A model generated the notes under the pieces. That model was not told the DNA's origin. It searched no databases and saw nothing but the letters and a program-made list of their open reading frames with translations. This document shows positions 33,161-44,098 of a stretch of 64,000 nt of DNA, piece after piece. The DNA comes from Triglochin maritima. Lineage: Eukaryota > Streptophyta > Magnoliopsida > Alismatales > Juncaginaceae. The translations under genes and the position numbers were made by a program. The stretch's first letter is position 1; each line of letters opens with the position of its first letter. The DNA is taken from assembly GCA_963682175.1 (NCBI GenBank), contig OY821791.1:18442542-18506541 (forward strand), given 5' to 3'.

Positions 33161-34118
33161 ACCGTTCATGCACGACAACCATGTTTGGAACAACCATATG
33201 TAATTTTCAGTGGTCTCAGAAGACAGCAAAGCGCAACCGAGCAAAACTGACTCGAAATGGTGATTAACTCCTACAAATGGGGCAAATGGCATGTTGTATT
33301 TTTTTGTAATGTAGGTAGTGTCGAAACATATTGCGTCTCCAATGTTTTAATATGCAGCTCTAGAACGACAGTCAGCCCAAAACACGTTCCGTAGTCTTCC
33401 TTCGTCATCTATATCCATTACATAGAGAAACATGGAATCAATCTTCTGCATCCTAATGAAATAGTTCTGAAGAGCTTGTGCATCACCAGGTCCCATCTTC
33501 AAATTTCTGACTTTGTTTATAATGTTCCTGCACACAGAAACCACTAAGACCAGGCACAAAATGTTGAACTTCAATTATATTAGGCAGAAATAACACAAAC
33601 CTTAAATCCCTTTTGTTGAAAGTCAATTTGTCATGACCTCCAGCCCCGACCACAAAAAATTGCATGGTCTTAGCAACCGATATCCCCGCAGTATCATTGA
33701 ACGATATGCGTGCTTTGGCGGCCTTAGGGACGGTTCGTTTTTGTCTGAGAAAACGCATTTTCTCCTGGTCAAGCATGGCGTGGTTATGTTTAAGATCCAC
33801 AAAGTTAATGTGGTAACCCCTTACTGGGTTTCCGGAGACCCTTATCCGAGCAGTGCATTGGATTCTACTGGATAACCTAGGCTTCAATTTCCCTTGCCCT
33901 TGGTTTGTTGGTGTTGTGCCCTCCTTGGAGCAAGTCAGCGTGGCCCGTATAACAACACCACGATTGTAATCAGAGTGCCTTATCTTAACACCAAAACCAC
34001 AAGAATCGGCATAGGCCGTGTAAAATGTTTTGGCTTCTTCGAAAGAAGGAAAAAACATCTCCTCCTTAGGAACGTTTGCCGGCTACTCCACTTGGGAAGG
34101 CAAATTAACGATTTCCAT
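33161..34118 (-). pseudogene. FAR1-related sequence (FRS) gene fragment, broken
   Basis: Minus-strand frame from ATG 34,118. TAG at 34,083-34,085 interrupts the N-terminus. The FAR1 DNA-binding domain follows: FPSFEEAKTFYTAYADSCGF, conserved Cys at TLTCSKEG and IQCTARIRV, and LKHNHAM. A canonical GT-AG intron of 73 bp (33,528-33,600) separates it from exon 2, with NYFIRMQKIDSMFLYVMDID, GRLRNVFWAD and RSRAAY. TAA then interrupts just before the MULE-type transposase segment FDTTYITKKYNMPFAPFVGV, which includes the first catalytic-type Asp. Homology fades at about 33,161, where the minisatellite starts. FRS proteins are transposase-derived transcription regulators, usually 600-800 aa, so this is well under half a gene. 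Confidence 0.88.
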
Positions 34119-35053
34119 TGGAGTACAGAGGAAGGACCACAGAAGAGAATGGAAGAAAAATGAAGACGCATCTTGAGATGAAGATGAAAAGTCTTCTGCT
34201 GTTTAGGAGCGCCAAAATGAGAAATTGAGTGATTTGAGACGCATTAATGAGGGATGGAGGGAGGGATGGAGAGATGAAGTGATTGCTCAGGACATTTGTA
34301 TGGGAAACCAAAGAATTGAGGGATAAAATAAAAAAGAATCTCTTTTCTATGCTGACATGGAGCGAGCTAACTAAGCCGCGTCCTCAGGTAGCGTCCTCAA
34401 GAGCGGTCGTTCATCATTTCCCTTTTGAAACTCCCTTGCAACCATTACATAAAAGCGAGGGATAACACTGATGTTTGCCTGTATTATTGTATTTGATGTA
34501 AGCACATAAAATAGGACCACAGAAAAAGAGCTATGATGACTTGGTTAATATGTGACCACGCATGTTGATCCATCTAGATATGTTGGGTATGTGGGTCATT
34601 GTATAATTTTATTTCGGAGATCCTAATATGCATTCCGAAGTTAATCGGTTTATCCATTCATCTGTAACTTGATGTATGATGCACCATTAGGATTTGGATT
34701 TTGGTAGGATTTTCTTATAAGTAATACTTGTGTCTCCCTTATATTTGATGTAACATTTGAAGATATAGTGGATTAGACAACGTGTGCTAGCCGTGATTTT
34801 TTTACAAGGCTTTTTATGTAAAAATTGTATTTTGTGATTATGTACTTATTTATTGTTTGTTTCGTCGAGTTACTTCCAGGAGATCAAGTTCCTAACACCA
34901 TATTCTTGGGTATCACAAAAATAGAGAGCCCAAGGATTGAATACCATTATATCTCTTCTTCCAATACAATTTGCCGAAGAAACCAATCCACACGATCAAT
35001 TACACGACACAAGCTATGCAATGCAAACCAACAATCTCATTTCCCTCCTCACG
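34119..35053. other. Intergenic stretch between FRS pseudogene and transporter fragment
   Basis: AT-rich, with no supported gene or recognisable repeat. A purine-rich GGATGGAGGGAGGGATGGAG run lies at about 34,252-34,273. Confidence 0.5.
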
Positions 35054-35060
35054 TATATAA
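35054..35060 (+). promoter_or_regulatory. TATA box of the transporter gene fragment
   Basis: TATATAA in CACGTATATAAACA, 57 bases before the ATG at 35,117; the spacing suits a short 5' UTR. No other promoter element is claimed. Confidence 0.5.
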
Positions 35061-35116
35061 ACATCTAACTGTCATTCATAACACTACCAAAAACCAAAAC
35101 CAAACCAACTAACAAC

Positions 35117-35971
35117 ATGGAACATGGAAGCAATAGAGCCCCTCTTCTCCCTCTCCAGAATAACCCTTCCTTCCACCTCTTGTCTCCACCCTTGTGCACC
35201 AAAATCATCTACGTGGCTTTGGGCCCTTTGGCTTGCCTCCTCATATGCTTGTTTGTTGATGTCAAGGGTAAGAACATGCTTGGGGCCTTGGCTTGGGTTT
35301 TTATTTGGTGGCTCACCAAGGCGGTGCCCGTCCCGGTTACCTCTTTGGCCCTTTTCTATCTCTTGCCTGTCCTCGGTGTATCTTCGGCGGATGCCGTTGC
35401 GAAGTGTTACATGAATGATGTCATCACCCTTGTGCTTGGGAGTTTCATTCTCGCCATCGCGGTTGAGGATTACAATATCCACCAGCGTCTCGCCTTAAAA
35501 GTAAGTTTTTTTCATTATTGAATTTAATCTTAGATTAGTCAAGATCAAATATTTACCCAACAATAAAGCAAGTGACATGCTGAGTTTTGATATATTTAAA
35601 TTTATGATATATGGATAGAAAAGTGATTATCCTGATGTCTATTTGTTAATACGGATACAGAACAGATAATCCTGATGTTCTGTGGGGAGCCACCAAATGT
35701 GCCGCTGCTTCTACTCAGGATCAGCGGCACGACCATGTTCATAAGCTTCTGGATGCAAGACACGGCGGTGGCGGTGATGATGATGCCGGTGGCAATGGGG
35801 ATACTTCACCACCTCGAAGACAAAGACAACGATCGGGAGGTCCATCCGGACGTGCAGCGTTTCGGGAAAGCGGTGGTGCTAGGTGTGATGTACTCAGCGG
35901 AAATCGGGGGGATCGCAACGGTAACCGGAACCGGCGTAAATCTAAGTACGGTGGGCATGTGGGAAACTTAA
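35117..35971 (+). pseudogene. TDT: Tonoplast dicarboxylate transporter gene, 5' fragment (SLC13 family)
   Basis: Exon 1 is 35,117-35,500 (128 codons) and exon 2 starts at 35,666, with a GT-AG phase-0 intron of 165 bp. Exon 1 has a cytosolic-type N-terminus, then membrane segments ([32 protein letters not shown]) and [20 protein letters not shown]. Exon 2 carries [30 protein letters not shown] and the sodium-family signature region [17 protein letters not shown]. The order matches plant tonoplast malate/citrate carriers of about 540 aa. TAA at 35,969-35,971 falls where the family has an aromatic residue, and transporter homology ends by about 35,995 at chromovirus LTR sequence. At most 229 aa could be made, so no functional carrier. 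Confidence 0.87.
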
Positions 35972-35989
35972 TTCGCAGATGAGGACCCA

Positions 35990-38900
35990 ACAATCATCAT
36001 TGGGTCTCCCGAGGAGATCTACCGTAGGTACATACGGTCTAACGGAACAAGACGTGATGCTCCCCACACGCAGCTATACTAAACATGGGGTTTGGCAAGG
36101 AGCATCTGCCAAGTCCACGCCATAAGACACAGATCCGTAACTTCGTGGTCGAAACCACCCCAATGGAGTCGTCACTTGGTCGGTCCATCAAACATCTTCT
36201 CACTAGGTGCCCAGCTGAGGAAAACATAACCCGAACAACATCGGCTCACAACAACATACATCATAGTCGGAACAACATTGGCCCATCATCGACGGAACAA
36301 CATCAGCGTCATCAGCCACTGATTGATCGTTTTATATTAACCGCAAGTGCACGACCGCGTTGAAGCGGTGGCAAATACGGGTCGTCCACTGAAGGTGTGT
36401 CGACGTTTCGTTTGTGCGAAGGCGAGTGGGAAAGGAAGGAGAGAAAGATGGATTACACTACACTACACTAATCTAAACTAGTAAACAAGCAAGCTGAAAT
36501 GAAATCACTAAACAACTAAGCTAAACAACTAATGAAGAAGATAAAAACACAGGAATGAAAACCCCTAAGGGGAGGAGTGTGTGTGTGTGCACATGAAATA
36601 AGTGTGGTAGTGAATGCATACAATAAGCTCAAGTGTGGTTAGTGTTTGTTCATGCATAAGAAGTACCTCATGGAAAGACCTATCATTTACAACACTAACC
36701 TAGGTTATTAATATGACCAATGCAAGGTTGTTATTAAGACACTTAGACAAGCATGGAGTGTACCTAAGCTATGGCAGAAACCATCAAGTAATGTTCTTAA
36801 TAATTCAAGCAAGCATACTAATATTTCTCACAAAACATTCATATTAAGCATTCATACCACCTACATAACATGTACATACATCTACTCCACCCCCAAAGGG
36901 GATGGAACTACTCACACATATTTAAACTAACTACTCTAACAAAATGAAGCATTATACTGAAATGAAACTACACTAATCAAGCAAGAAATATTAAAGAAGC
37001 TTAAAAGGAAAAGAAAGACTAAACAAGCATGCACAAATTAAAAGACAAGATTAAAAGAAAACTAGAACAATTATTTTATTAACAATGACTCACATTGAAG
37101 GTAGCATTCTTCTCCACCTTGAGTTTTTGCTTCAAGGATCACTCCTTAGTAGAGAGAATGCCACCAAGCAATGAGTAATTACAATAGAAGGTGAAGAGTT
37201 CTATTTATAAGCATGAAAAAAGCTAATCCGGGACAATCCCCCGATGTGGGACTAACCCAATACCAAACATAGCCTAAACACAAAATAATACAAGTCCAGG
37301 AGAAAGCTTAGCGGATCTGGGGCCATATGGACCGCCAATTAGTGGTCCAAGACCGCCAATTGGCAGTCTATAAACTTCAGCTCGCGTTGATTTTGGTTGT
37401 GGGCTTTTCTTGAAGTATGTCTTGGTCTTGGATGCATCTACTTGGTTTGTTGGAGCTCCGCCCCGAATCGAATTGACAAAATACTCCACATGATGGTGTG
37501 GAGTTTCCTGTTTTGCTCTTAGGTCCTTCTGTCTTACGTTCATGTCCTTCTCCCTTGCATCTTGGTCCCCAGGTCTCACAATTAAGTCATTTTTCCCTGC
37601 TTTTGGGTCCTTTCATGTCTCTCCTCTTCAAACCTCTTTATTTCTGAAATCTAAACATAAAACTTGTTACATAGCATTGTTTAAGGTGAAAGATAATAGA
37701 TATAAGAGACATGAATATGCATGAAATGATGCCAATCAGCGACACAGCATCGGTGGCCCAACATACGTCCGACATAGCATCGGACGGGTCCGGACCGAAG
37801 TCTGCCAGGTCATCAGGCTCCACGAGCCGCACATCATACAATGGGATCCACAATCCCTCAGGTCTACTACTCTACTATGAGTCCATCAATCCATCACTAT
37901 AAGTCATGATCCATACATGGAGGTGACACGTCCCGAACACCCACACTCTTCCACACGACGATCCCTGGGCAGGCACGCGTAACGCGCCCACCGTCACTTC
38001 CCGGATCACGCACTAGGCAAGGACCCTGGTTTTCGTGGACAGAGTTGGCATCCTAAAAGGACTGGGAATTCAGTTCTGTGCATAAATGATCGACCGGAAG
38101 AGGCAATCCGGTTGACCGTCCCCATAAGGTTCGGTCGACCAAAAGTCTGCAACGGTCGAACTCTCTGCGCAAAACCTAAGTCCCAACGGTCGAACAAGAA
38201 TCTAAAACCGGTCGACCAATACGTGGTCAAAATCTGGAGTCTGGTCAACATCAATCAATACTAACGGTCGACCGACTCAGGGGTCCCGGTCGACCGAAAA
38301 CTACCAGGCCATCCTAGCAGTTCTAAGTCATATATCGGTCGAACACATAACGAACAACGGTCGGACAACCATGCATAATCATCAAGTACACTTAGGTTCC
38401 AGTCGAACGAAGACATGGAATCGGTCGACCAAAAAACAACAGGCAACCCCGACCCACCAGCACAAAGCACTACCGGTCGACCGGCACAAGGCATTGTCCG
38501 ACCAGTGTTGGTTAAAGTCGGGCAAAAATGCATACATCGGTCGACTGCCCGAAGGAACCGGTCGATCGTTGGTCGTCTGCAACCTTGCGCCAGCCAAGGA
38601 TTTACGCCTACCACGTTGCCGGTGAGGTCTCCAACCTCCCGCAACCGACCAACACCTCACCCACACGAGGGTGAGCAACAAAAACACACTAAGAAGCCGG
38701 CATACCTCAACGCGAAACGGAGCACGCCGGAGTTCGCTCAACGTCGCCCGCTGACCGCAACCTCCGATCACGCACACCCCACGTCCGCCTCCTTGACTCG
38801 ACGCTCGACACCACTCGCCGGTGCTGCCGCAGCTTCCTCTGGTCGCCGGAAAAGAAGAGAGGAATGGGAGAGAGATGCGTGAGCAAGTGAGAGAGGGGGG

Positions 38901-39058
38901 AAAAGATTGATGGATTTGCTTTAAACCCAACACAACCCATTCGCCGCTACAGTAACCGGCCCCTACCCATCACCCATCACTATTCTTCCTTCCATTTCCC
39001 ATGCTAAACCTCCACTAATCACGGGATTATCCCACTAACCAAAGTTAGGGTCCTAACA
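35990..39058 (-). repeat. 3' LTR of element D, interrupted and truncated
   Basis: Starts on the minus strand TGTTAGGACCCTAA at 39,058. Contains many GTCGACC motifs (about 38,085-38,560). Homology to the M LTR can be followed through the solo LTR insertion to about 36,000, then stops at the transporter fragment without the expected ATGTTACA end, so the terminal few hundred bases were deleted or the boundary has decayed. Confidence 0.75.
36320..37738 (-). repeat. Athila-type solo LTR in the D LTR
   Basis: Starts TGATTGATCG and ends GCCAATCA, 1,419 bp. Flanks GCCAC (36,315-36,319) and GCGAC (37,739-37,743) form a target duplication with one mismatch. Orientation follows from the CCGTGCACTTGCGGT-like end read on the minus strand at the left. 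No internal sequence. Confidence 0.8.
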
Positions 39059-39109
39059 ATCCACCCTCCTTAAAAGGATTTGGTCCCGAAATCAAACAAG
39101 CAACTCACC

Positions 39110-40330
39110 GAAAAGCTCCGGGTACTGCTTTCAAACTTCCTCCTCAATCTCTCAAGTAGCCTCGCGCTCGCTGTGATGCTGCCACCTGACCTTCACCATC
39201 GGGATGGTCCTCCTCCTGAGCTAATGATCCATGCGATCCACGATCTCGACTGGTCTCTCCTCGAGTGACAAGTCCTGCTGGATCTCTGGCACTGCAATCT
39301 CAATCACGTGAGTTGGATCTGCAACATACTTCCTCAGCATCGATACATGGAAGACGTTGTGGAGACCCCGAAAACTGCGGTGGCAAGGCAATCCGGTAGG
39401 CAACCTCTCTAACTCGGTCGAGGATCTCAAATGGCCCAACATACCTCGGACTAAGCTTCCCCTTCTTCCCAAACCTCATCACTCCCCGAGCTGGGGAGAT
39501 CTTCAGAAACACATGGTCACCAACCTCAAAGCTCAACGCCTGTCTGCGTCTGTCGGCATAACTCTTCTGCCTGCTCTGTGTTGTGGCCAATCTCCTCCTA
39601 ATCATATCCACCTTCTCTGCATACATCTGCACAAGCTCTGGCCCCACTAACTGCCTCTCGCCCACATCACTCCAGCATACCGGTGATCTGCAAGGCCTCC
39701 CGTACAACGCCTCGTATGGTGCCATCCCAATACTCAAATGGTAGTTGTTGTAGGCGAACTCTATCAACAACAAGTGCTCATCTCAGTGTCCTGCCCAATC
39801 CAATGTGCATGTTCTCAGCATATCCTCAAGGGACTGGATCGTCCTCTCTGACTGGCCAACTATCTGTGGGTGAAACGATGTACTGAACCTCAGTCGTGTC
39901 CCCAAAGCCTGCTGCAGATTCCCCCAAAACCTGGATGTATATCTGGGATCTCGATCAGAGATGATGCTCACTGGTACTCCATGCAGCCTGACTATCTCCT
40001 CCACGTACAACTTAGCTAGACCTTCCAGAGGCAACGTGGTCCTGATCGCTAAGAAGTGTGCTAACTTGGTCAATCGATCGACTATCACCCAAATCGCGCC
40101 ATGTAATCTCCTCATCTTCGGCAACCCCGTGACAAAATCCATCGTCACGTGCTCCCACTTCCACTAGGGAAGCTCAATACGCTGCATCGGTCCAGCTGGT
40201 CGCTGATGCTCAATCTTCACCTGCTGACAGACTAAGCATCGGTCCACAAACTCTGCAATGACCTTCTTCATGCCTTTCCACCAGAAGTTCCGCTACAGGT
40301 CCTTATACATCTTCGTGTCCCAGGGTGAAT
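39110..40330 (-). pseudogene. Chromovirus D integrase and chromodomain, disrupted
   Basis: Minus-strand reading: [20 protein letters not shown] (first Asp, near 40,140), SIISDRDPRYTSRFW (second Asp), GQSERTIQSL (Glu), a stop after DWAGH near 39,783, then EFAYNNYHLS through GKLSPRYVGPFEIL. The C-terminal chromodomain-like part shifts frame near 39,390 and continues as NVFHVSMLRKYVADP, EIVDRMDH, a stop near 39,221, and MVKVRWQHHSEREAT with further stops. The HQTD-type motif before the catalytic Glu reads FHPQIVGQ, a change from C's FHPQTDGQ. Confidence 0.82.
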
Positions 40331-40647
40331 GGTGTATCTCTCTCTGTGTGCCTCCTCCATGATGTCATCTCTCAGCCCATCGACCTTCGACACCCAGATC
40401 TGACTCCTAAACCTCAGACCACCATCAACCCCCACACTGAAGTCTGATCCATCTCTGGCAGCTAACTGTAGCAGACCAGCTAACTCCTCATCCCCATGCT
40501 AAGCCTGAATAACCCGCGAGACGGTCTGCATCTCCACTCGAAGCCCTGCAATCACTGCTCCCTCAGAGCCCTCTGTGCACGGCTGAGACTCTGACAACGT
40601 CTCGAGTAGCCTCAACTCCTGAATGCACAAACTCGATACTGACACCT
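40331..40647 (-). other. Decayed RNase H-integrase spacer of element D
   Basis: Matches the equivalent spacer of C (10,080-10,330) on the minus strand but has no usable frame. Ends with CACCT (40,643-40,647), the target duplication of the next insertion. Confidence 0.6.
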
Positions 40648-42025
40648 TGATTGACATCATTTAATGCTTATATTTGTATCTTACCATTATCTTTCACCTA
40701 AAAAATGCTATGTAACGAGTTTTATGTTTAGTTTTCAGGAATAGATAGGTTTGAAGAGATGAAGCATAAAAGGACCTAAAAGTAGGGGAAAAGGACTGAA
40801 TTGTGAGACCTGGGACTAAGATGCAAGGGAGAAGGACCTGAACGTAAGACCAAAGGACCAAAGAGCGAAACAGAAAACTCCACACCATCTTGGGGAGTAT
40901 TTTGGCAATTAGATTCGGGTCAGAGCTCCAATAAACAAACTAGATGCATCAAAGACCGACAAAGCCATCCAGAAAAGCCCAGAAGAAAATCCAGCGTGAT
41001 CCGAACCATATAGACCGCCAATTGGCGGTCGGTTTTGGCCCAAATCCGCTAAGATTTTGGTGGGTGGCGTATTAGTGTGTAGTTAGTCCATTTATGGTAT
41101 CTGTTTAGTCCCACATAGGGGGATTGTCCCAGATTACCTTTTTCTATGGCTATAAATAGAACTCTTCACCTTCTATTGTAATCACTCCCTATTTTGAGTG
41201 GCTATTCTTCCTACTGAAGTGAGGCCTTGAAGCACACACTAAAGTGGGAGGATGCTACTTGAATTGTGAGTCATCTTAATAAAAGTTTCTTCTTTATGTT
41301 GTTTGTTTCATGTTGTTTGTTTTACTTTGCTTACTTTCATTTCATTAGTTTTGAATAGCTTAGTTAATATGCTTTCTTTGCTTAGTTTAATAATAAGTCT
41401 AATGTTTAGTGAGTAGTTCCATCCTATTTGGGGGGTGGAGTAGATATACATACATGCAAATGAGAATGGAATGAATGCTTTATTTCCAATGTGTTGATAA
41501 AACATGAATGTATGCTTGCTTGTTTAGGATAGAATTTATAACTTGATGAGTTTTGCCAAAATGATTAGACACCTCTCATACTTGTTTAAGTTATGAAATA
41601 AACAACTTGTATATGTAAATGTTAAATCAACTAGGTTGGTGAATTGATTGATAGGTTTTGCCATAACACTTAGACACTTCCTATGCATGATAACACCACC
41701 TTCATTTATGCTTAAAGAATGTGTTCAACACCCACCTCTTTGCATGTGTGCACTCACTCCACCCCTTAGGGATTTTTCCACTTCTGAATTCCAGCACTCT
41801 TCTTTCATCCTTAGTTAAGTTTTAGTTAATCGTTTGTTTCTTTCTTTTACATTTCGTACTTCTTAGTGTAGTGTAGCGTAGAGTAGTATAATCAACTCTC
41901 TTCTCCACTTTTTCGCCACTTGATTTCGTACTAACGAGAGCCTACTCACCTCCCTGAGGACGACCCATATTTGCCACCGCTTCAACACGGCCGTGCACTA
42001 GCGGTTTAATATAAAACGCTCATCA
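40648..42025 (+). repeat. Athila-type solo LTR in element D
   Basis: Starts TGATTGACATC and ends GCTCATCA, 1,378 bp, with a perfect CACCT target duplication (40,643-40,647; 42,026-42,030). Contains the perfect 18-bp palindrome GACCGCCAATTGGCGGTC at 41,013-41,030 and TATAAATA at 41,151-41,158. It splits the D coding region just after the [15 protein letters not shown] segment. Confidence 0.9.
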
Positions 42026-42030
42026 CACCT

Positions 42031-43430
42031 CCACCTTCCTGCTCAGCGCATCTGCAACCGAATTCGCCTTCCCCGGATGATAGGAGACGTGAAGTCGTAG
42101 TCCTTAATGAACTCGAGCCATCTGCGCTGCCTCCTATTCAGCTTCTTCTGCGAGAACAAATACTTCAAGCTCTGATGATCTGTGAAGACCTCGAACTGCT
42201 CTCTATAAAGATAATATCGCCAGGTCTTCAATGCGTGAACCACCACTGCTAACTCCAAATCGTGAGTAGGGTAGTTCTTCTCGTACACCTTCAGCTGCCT
42301 CGAAGCATACGCGACCACCTTCCCGTGCTGCATCAGTACGCAACCCAAGCCAATCCCTGACGCGTCACTGTAAATCACATAACCTCCACTGACACACGGT
42401 AGCGTCAGAATCGATGCTGTCGTCAGTCGCCTCTTCAGCTCCTGTAAGCTGTCCTCGCACTTCTGAGACCAAACAAACTTGACGCCCTTCTGCGTCAACG
42501 CTGTCAACGACAAAGCAAGTCTGGACAAATCCTGAATGAACCATCTGTAATACCCAGCTAATCGCACGAAGCTCCTGATCTCTATCACGATCGTCGGGGC
42601 TCTCCACTGAGTCACAACATCAACCTTCGCCGGATCCACCGAAATTCCCTCCGCTGACACAATATGCCCCAGAAATGCAACCTGATCAAACCAAAACTCG
42701 CAATTCGTGTACTTGTCATAAAGCTGCTGATCTCTCAAGATGCCAAGCACAATCCTCAGGTGCTCTCGATGCTGCTCTCTATCTGCGGAGTATACCAAAA
42801 TGTCGTTCACGAAGACAACGACAAATCTGTCGAGGTGTGGCTGAAATGTCCTATTCATCAGGTCCATTTATGTTGCAGGTGCATTCGTCAGTCCAAACGG
42901 CATCACCAAGAACTCGTAGTGCCCGTACCGTGTCGTGAAGGTTGTCTTCTGAACATCTACCTCTGATCCGTAACTTGTGATAACCTGAACGCAGATCAAT
43001 CTTCGAGAACACTCTCGCCGTCTGCAACTGATCAAATAGATCATCAATCCTGGGCAAAAGGTATCGGTTCCTGACGGTAACCTTATTCAGCATCCTGTAG
43101 TCGATGCAAATCCGCAACGACCCATCCTTCTTCTTCACAAACAACACCGACGCTCCCCATGGCGAGACACTCGGTCGGATAAACCCGGAGTCCATCAACT
43201 CCTGCAACTGCTTCTTCAGCTCTGTCAGCTCAGCAGGTGCGATCCGATAAGGTGCCTTCGACTGGGGTGTCGTACATGCTACCAACTCGATGCCGAAATC
43301 GATCTCTCGGTGCGGCGGTAATGCGGGAATATCTGCTGGAAACACATCTGGGAACTCCTGCACTACCTCTATGTCCTCCAACCTCCTCGTCTCAGGATCA
43401 GGAACTACCAGCGTGGCCACAAGCGCTCTG
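42031..43430 (-). pseudogene. Chromovirus D reverse transcriptase and RNase H, disrupted
   Basis: RT opens at about 43,420 with [13 protein letters not shown] and runs through [16 protein letters not shown] and [15 protein letters not shown], where a frameshift near 42,960 breaks it. It resumes at 42,867 with [15 protein letters not shown]. The catalytic motif reads FVND, not FVDD, which would remove one metal-binding Asp. RNase H includes [17 protein letters not shown] and [12 protein letters not shown] last frameshift near 42,080 follows KDYDFT. Confidence 0.84.
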
Positions 43431-44098
43431 CATCCCTACTGCATCAGCATTTGTGCCTTAACTGCAGACACAATCAGACGACCACCTCTGCTCCTCGTCC
43501 CTCTGATCAAAACATCTGGCAAGTCCTCTCTCGGGATCAGGATCTTCTTCTCGCGGCAAAAGACCCGTACGTCGTACTGTGATAGCCAGTACATCCCCAG
43601 TATGACGTCGAAGCCCTCCATCGGTAGCAAGACCAGATCTGCCGGAAAATCATGGTCTCCCGAAACAACTGTGGTGCAGGGAAGAAAGCTCCCCACAGTG
43701 CCCACCTCACCCGTGGGCGTGCTGACTTCCAAACAATCAGTCAGCAGCATAGGGGTCCGACCCAACTGGCCAGCAAACTTATCCGAAATGAAGGAGTGAG
43801 TGGCGCCGCAATCAAACAACACACGGGCAACCGAACCAGAAACAAAAAGAGTACCTTCCACCACAGTGTTGGAGTCCCTCGCCTCCTCAGCCTGGATGGT
43901 GAAACAACAGATCGGCTGCCTCCGCTCTTCCCTGCAACTGGTGGCACAAACCTCCTGCTAGGCTCTCCCTGCCTATTTGGGCACTCCGGAACAAAGTAGC
44001 CCAACTGCCCGCACCCCATACAAGCTCCAGAGCGCTTGAAGCACTCCTGACCTGGGTAAAACCTCCCACAGAATGTTCACGCTTTAGATTGACGTGCT
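43431..44098 (-). pseudogene. Chromovirus D gag zinc knuckle and protease
   Basis: Minus-strand. The knuckle near 44,010 reads CMGCGQLGYFVPEC: the CCHC His is replaced by Tyr. A frameshift around 43,800-43,870 separates it from protease, which reads VLFDCGATHSFISDKF, so the active-site Asp-Ser/Thr-Gly has become Asp-Cys-Gly. ILGMYWLSQYDVRVF follows. A stop at about 43,434 ends the frame before RT. Gag upstream of the knuckle is missing. Confidence 0.8.

Larger units (their letters stand above)
35990..44098 (-). mobile_element. Element D: decayed minus-strand Tekay/Del-like chromovirus with two solo-LTR insertions
   Basis: Minus-strand order: gag zinc knuckle (44,060), protease, RT, RNase H, integrase, chromodomain (39,110), PPT, 3' LTR (39,058 down to about 35,990). 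Same family as C. Interrupted by Athila-type solo LTRs at 36,320-37,738 and 40,648-42,025. The gag N-terminus and 5' LTR are missing: at about 44,098 it joins remnant J. Every domain carries stops or shifts. Confidence 0.85.

Noticed and set aside
33161..34118. FRS locus as a functional gene or as a live MULE transposase
   Set aside because: Two in-frame stops, loss of the C-terminal half and no terminal inverted repeats seen.
35084..35482. 132-codon minus-strand ORF
   Set aside because: It is antisense to exon 1 of the transporter, which has clear homology and splice sites.
38382..38933. Long overlapping ORFs on both strands (183 and 155 codons)
   Set aside because: They lie in the GC-rich chromovirus D LTR; no domain, and the LTR homologue M lacks them.
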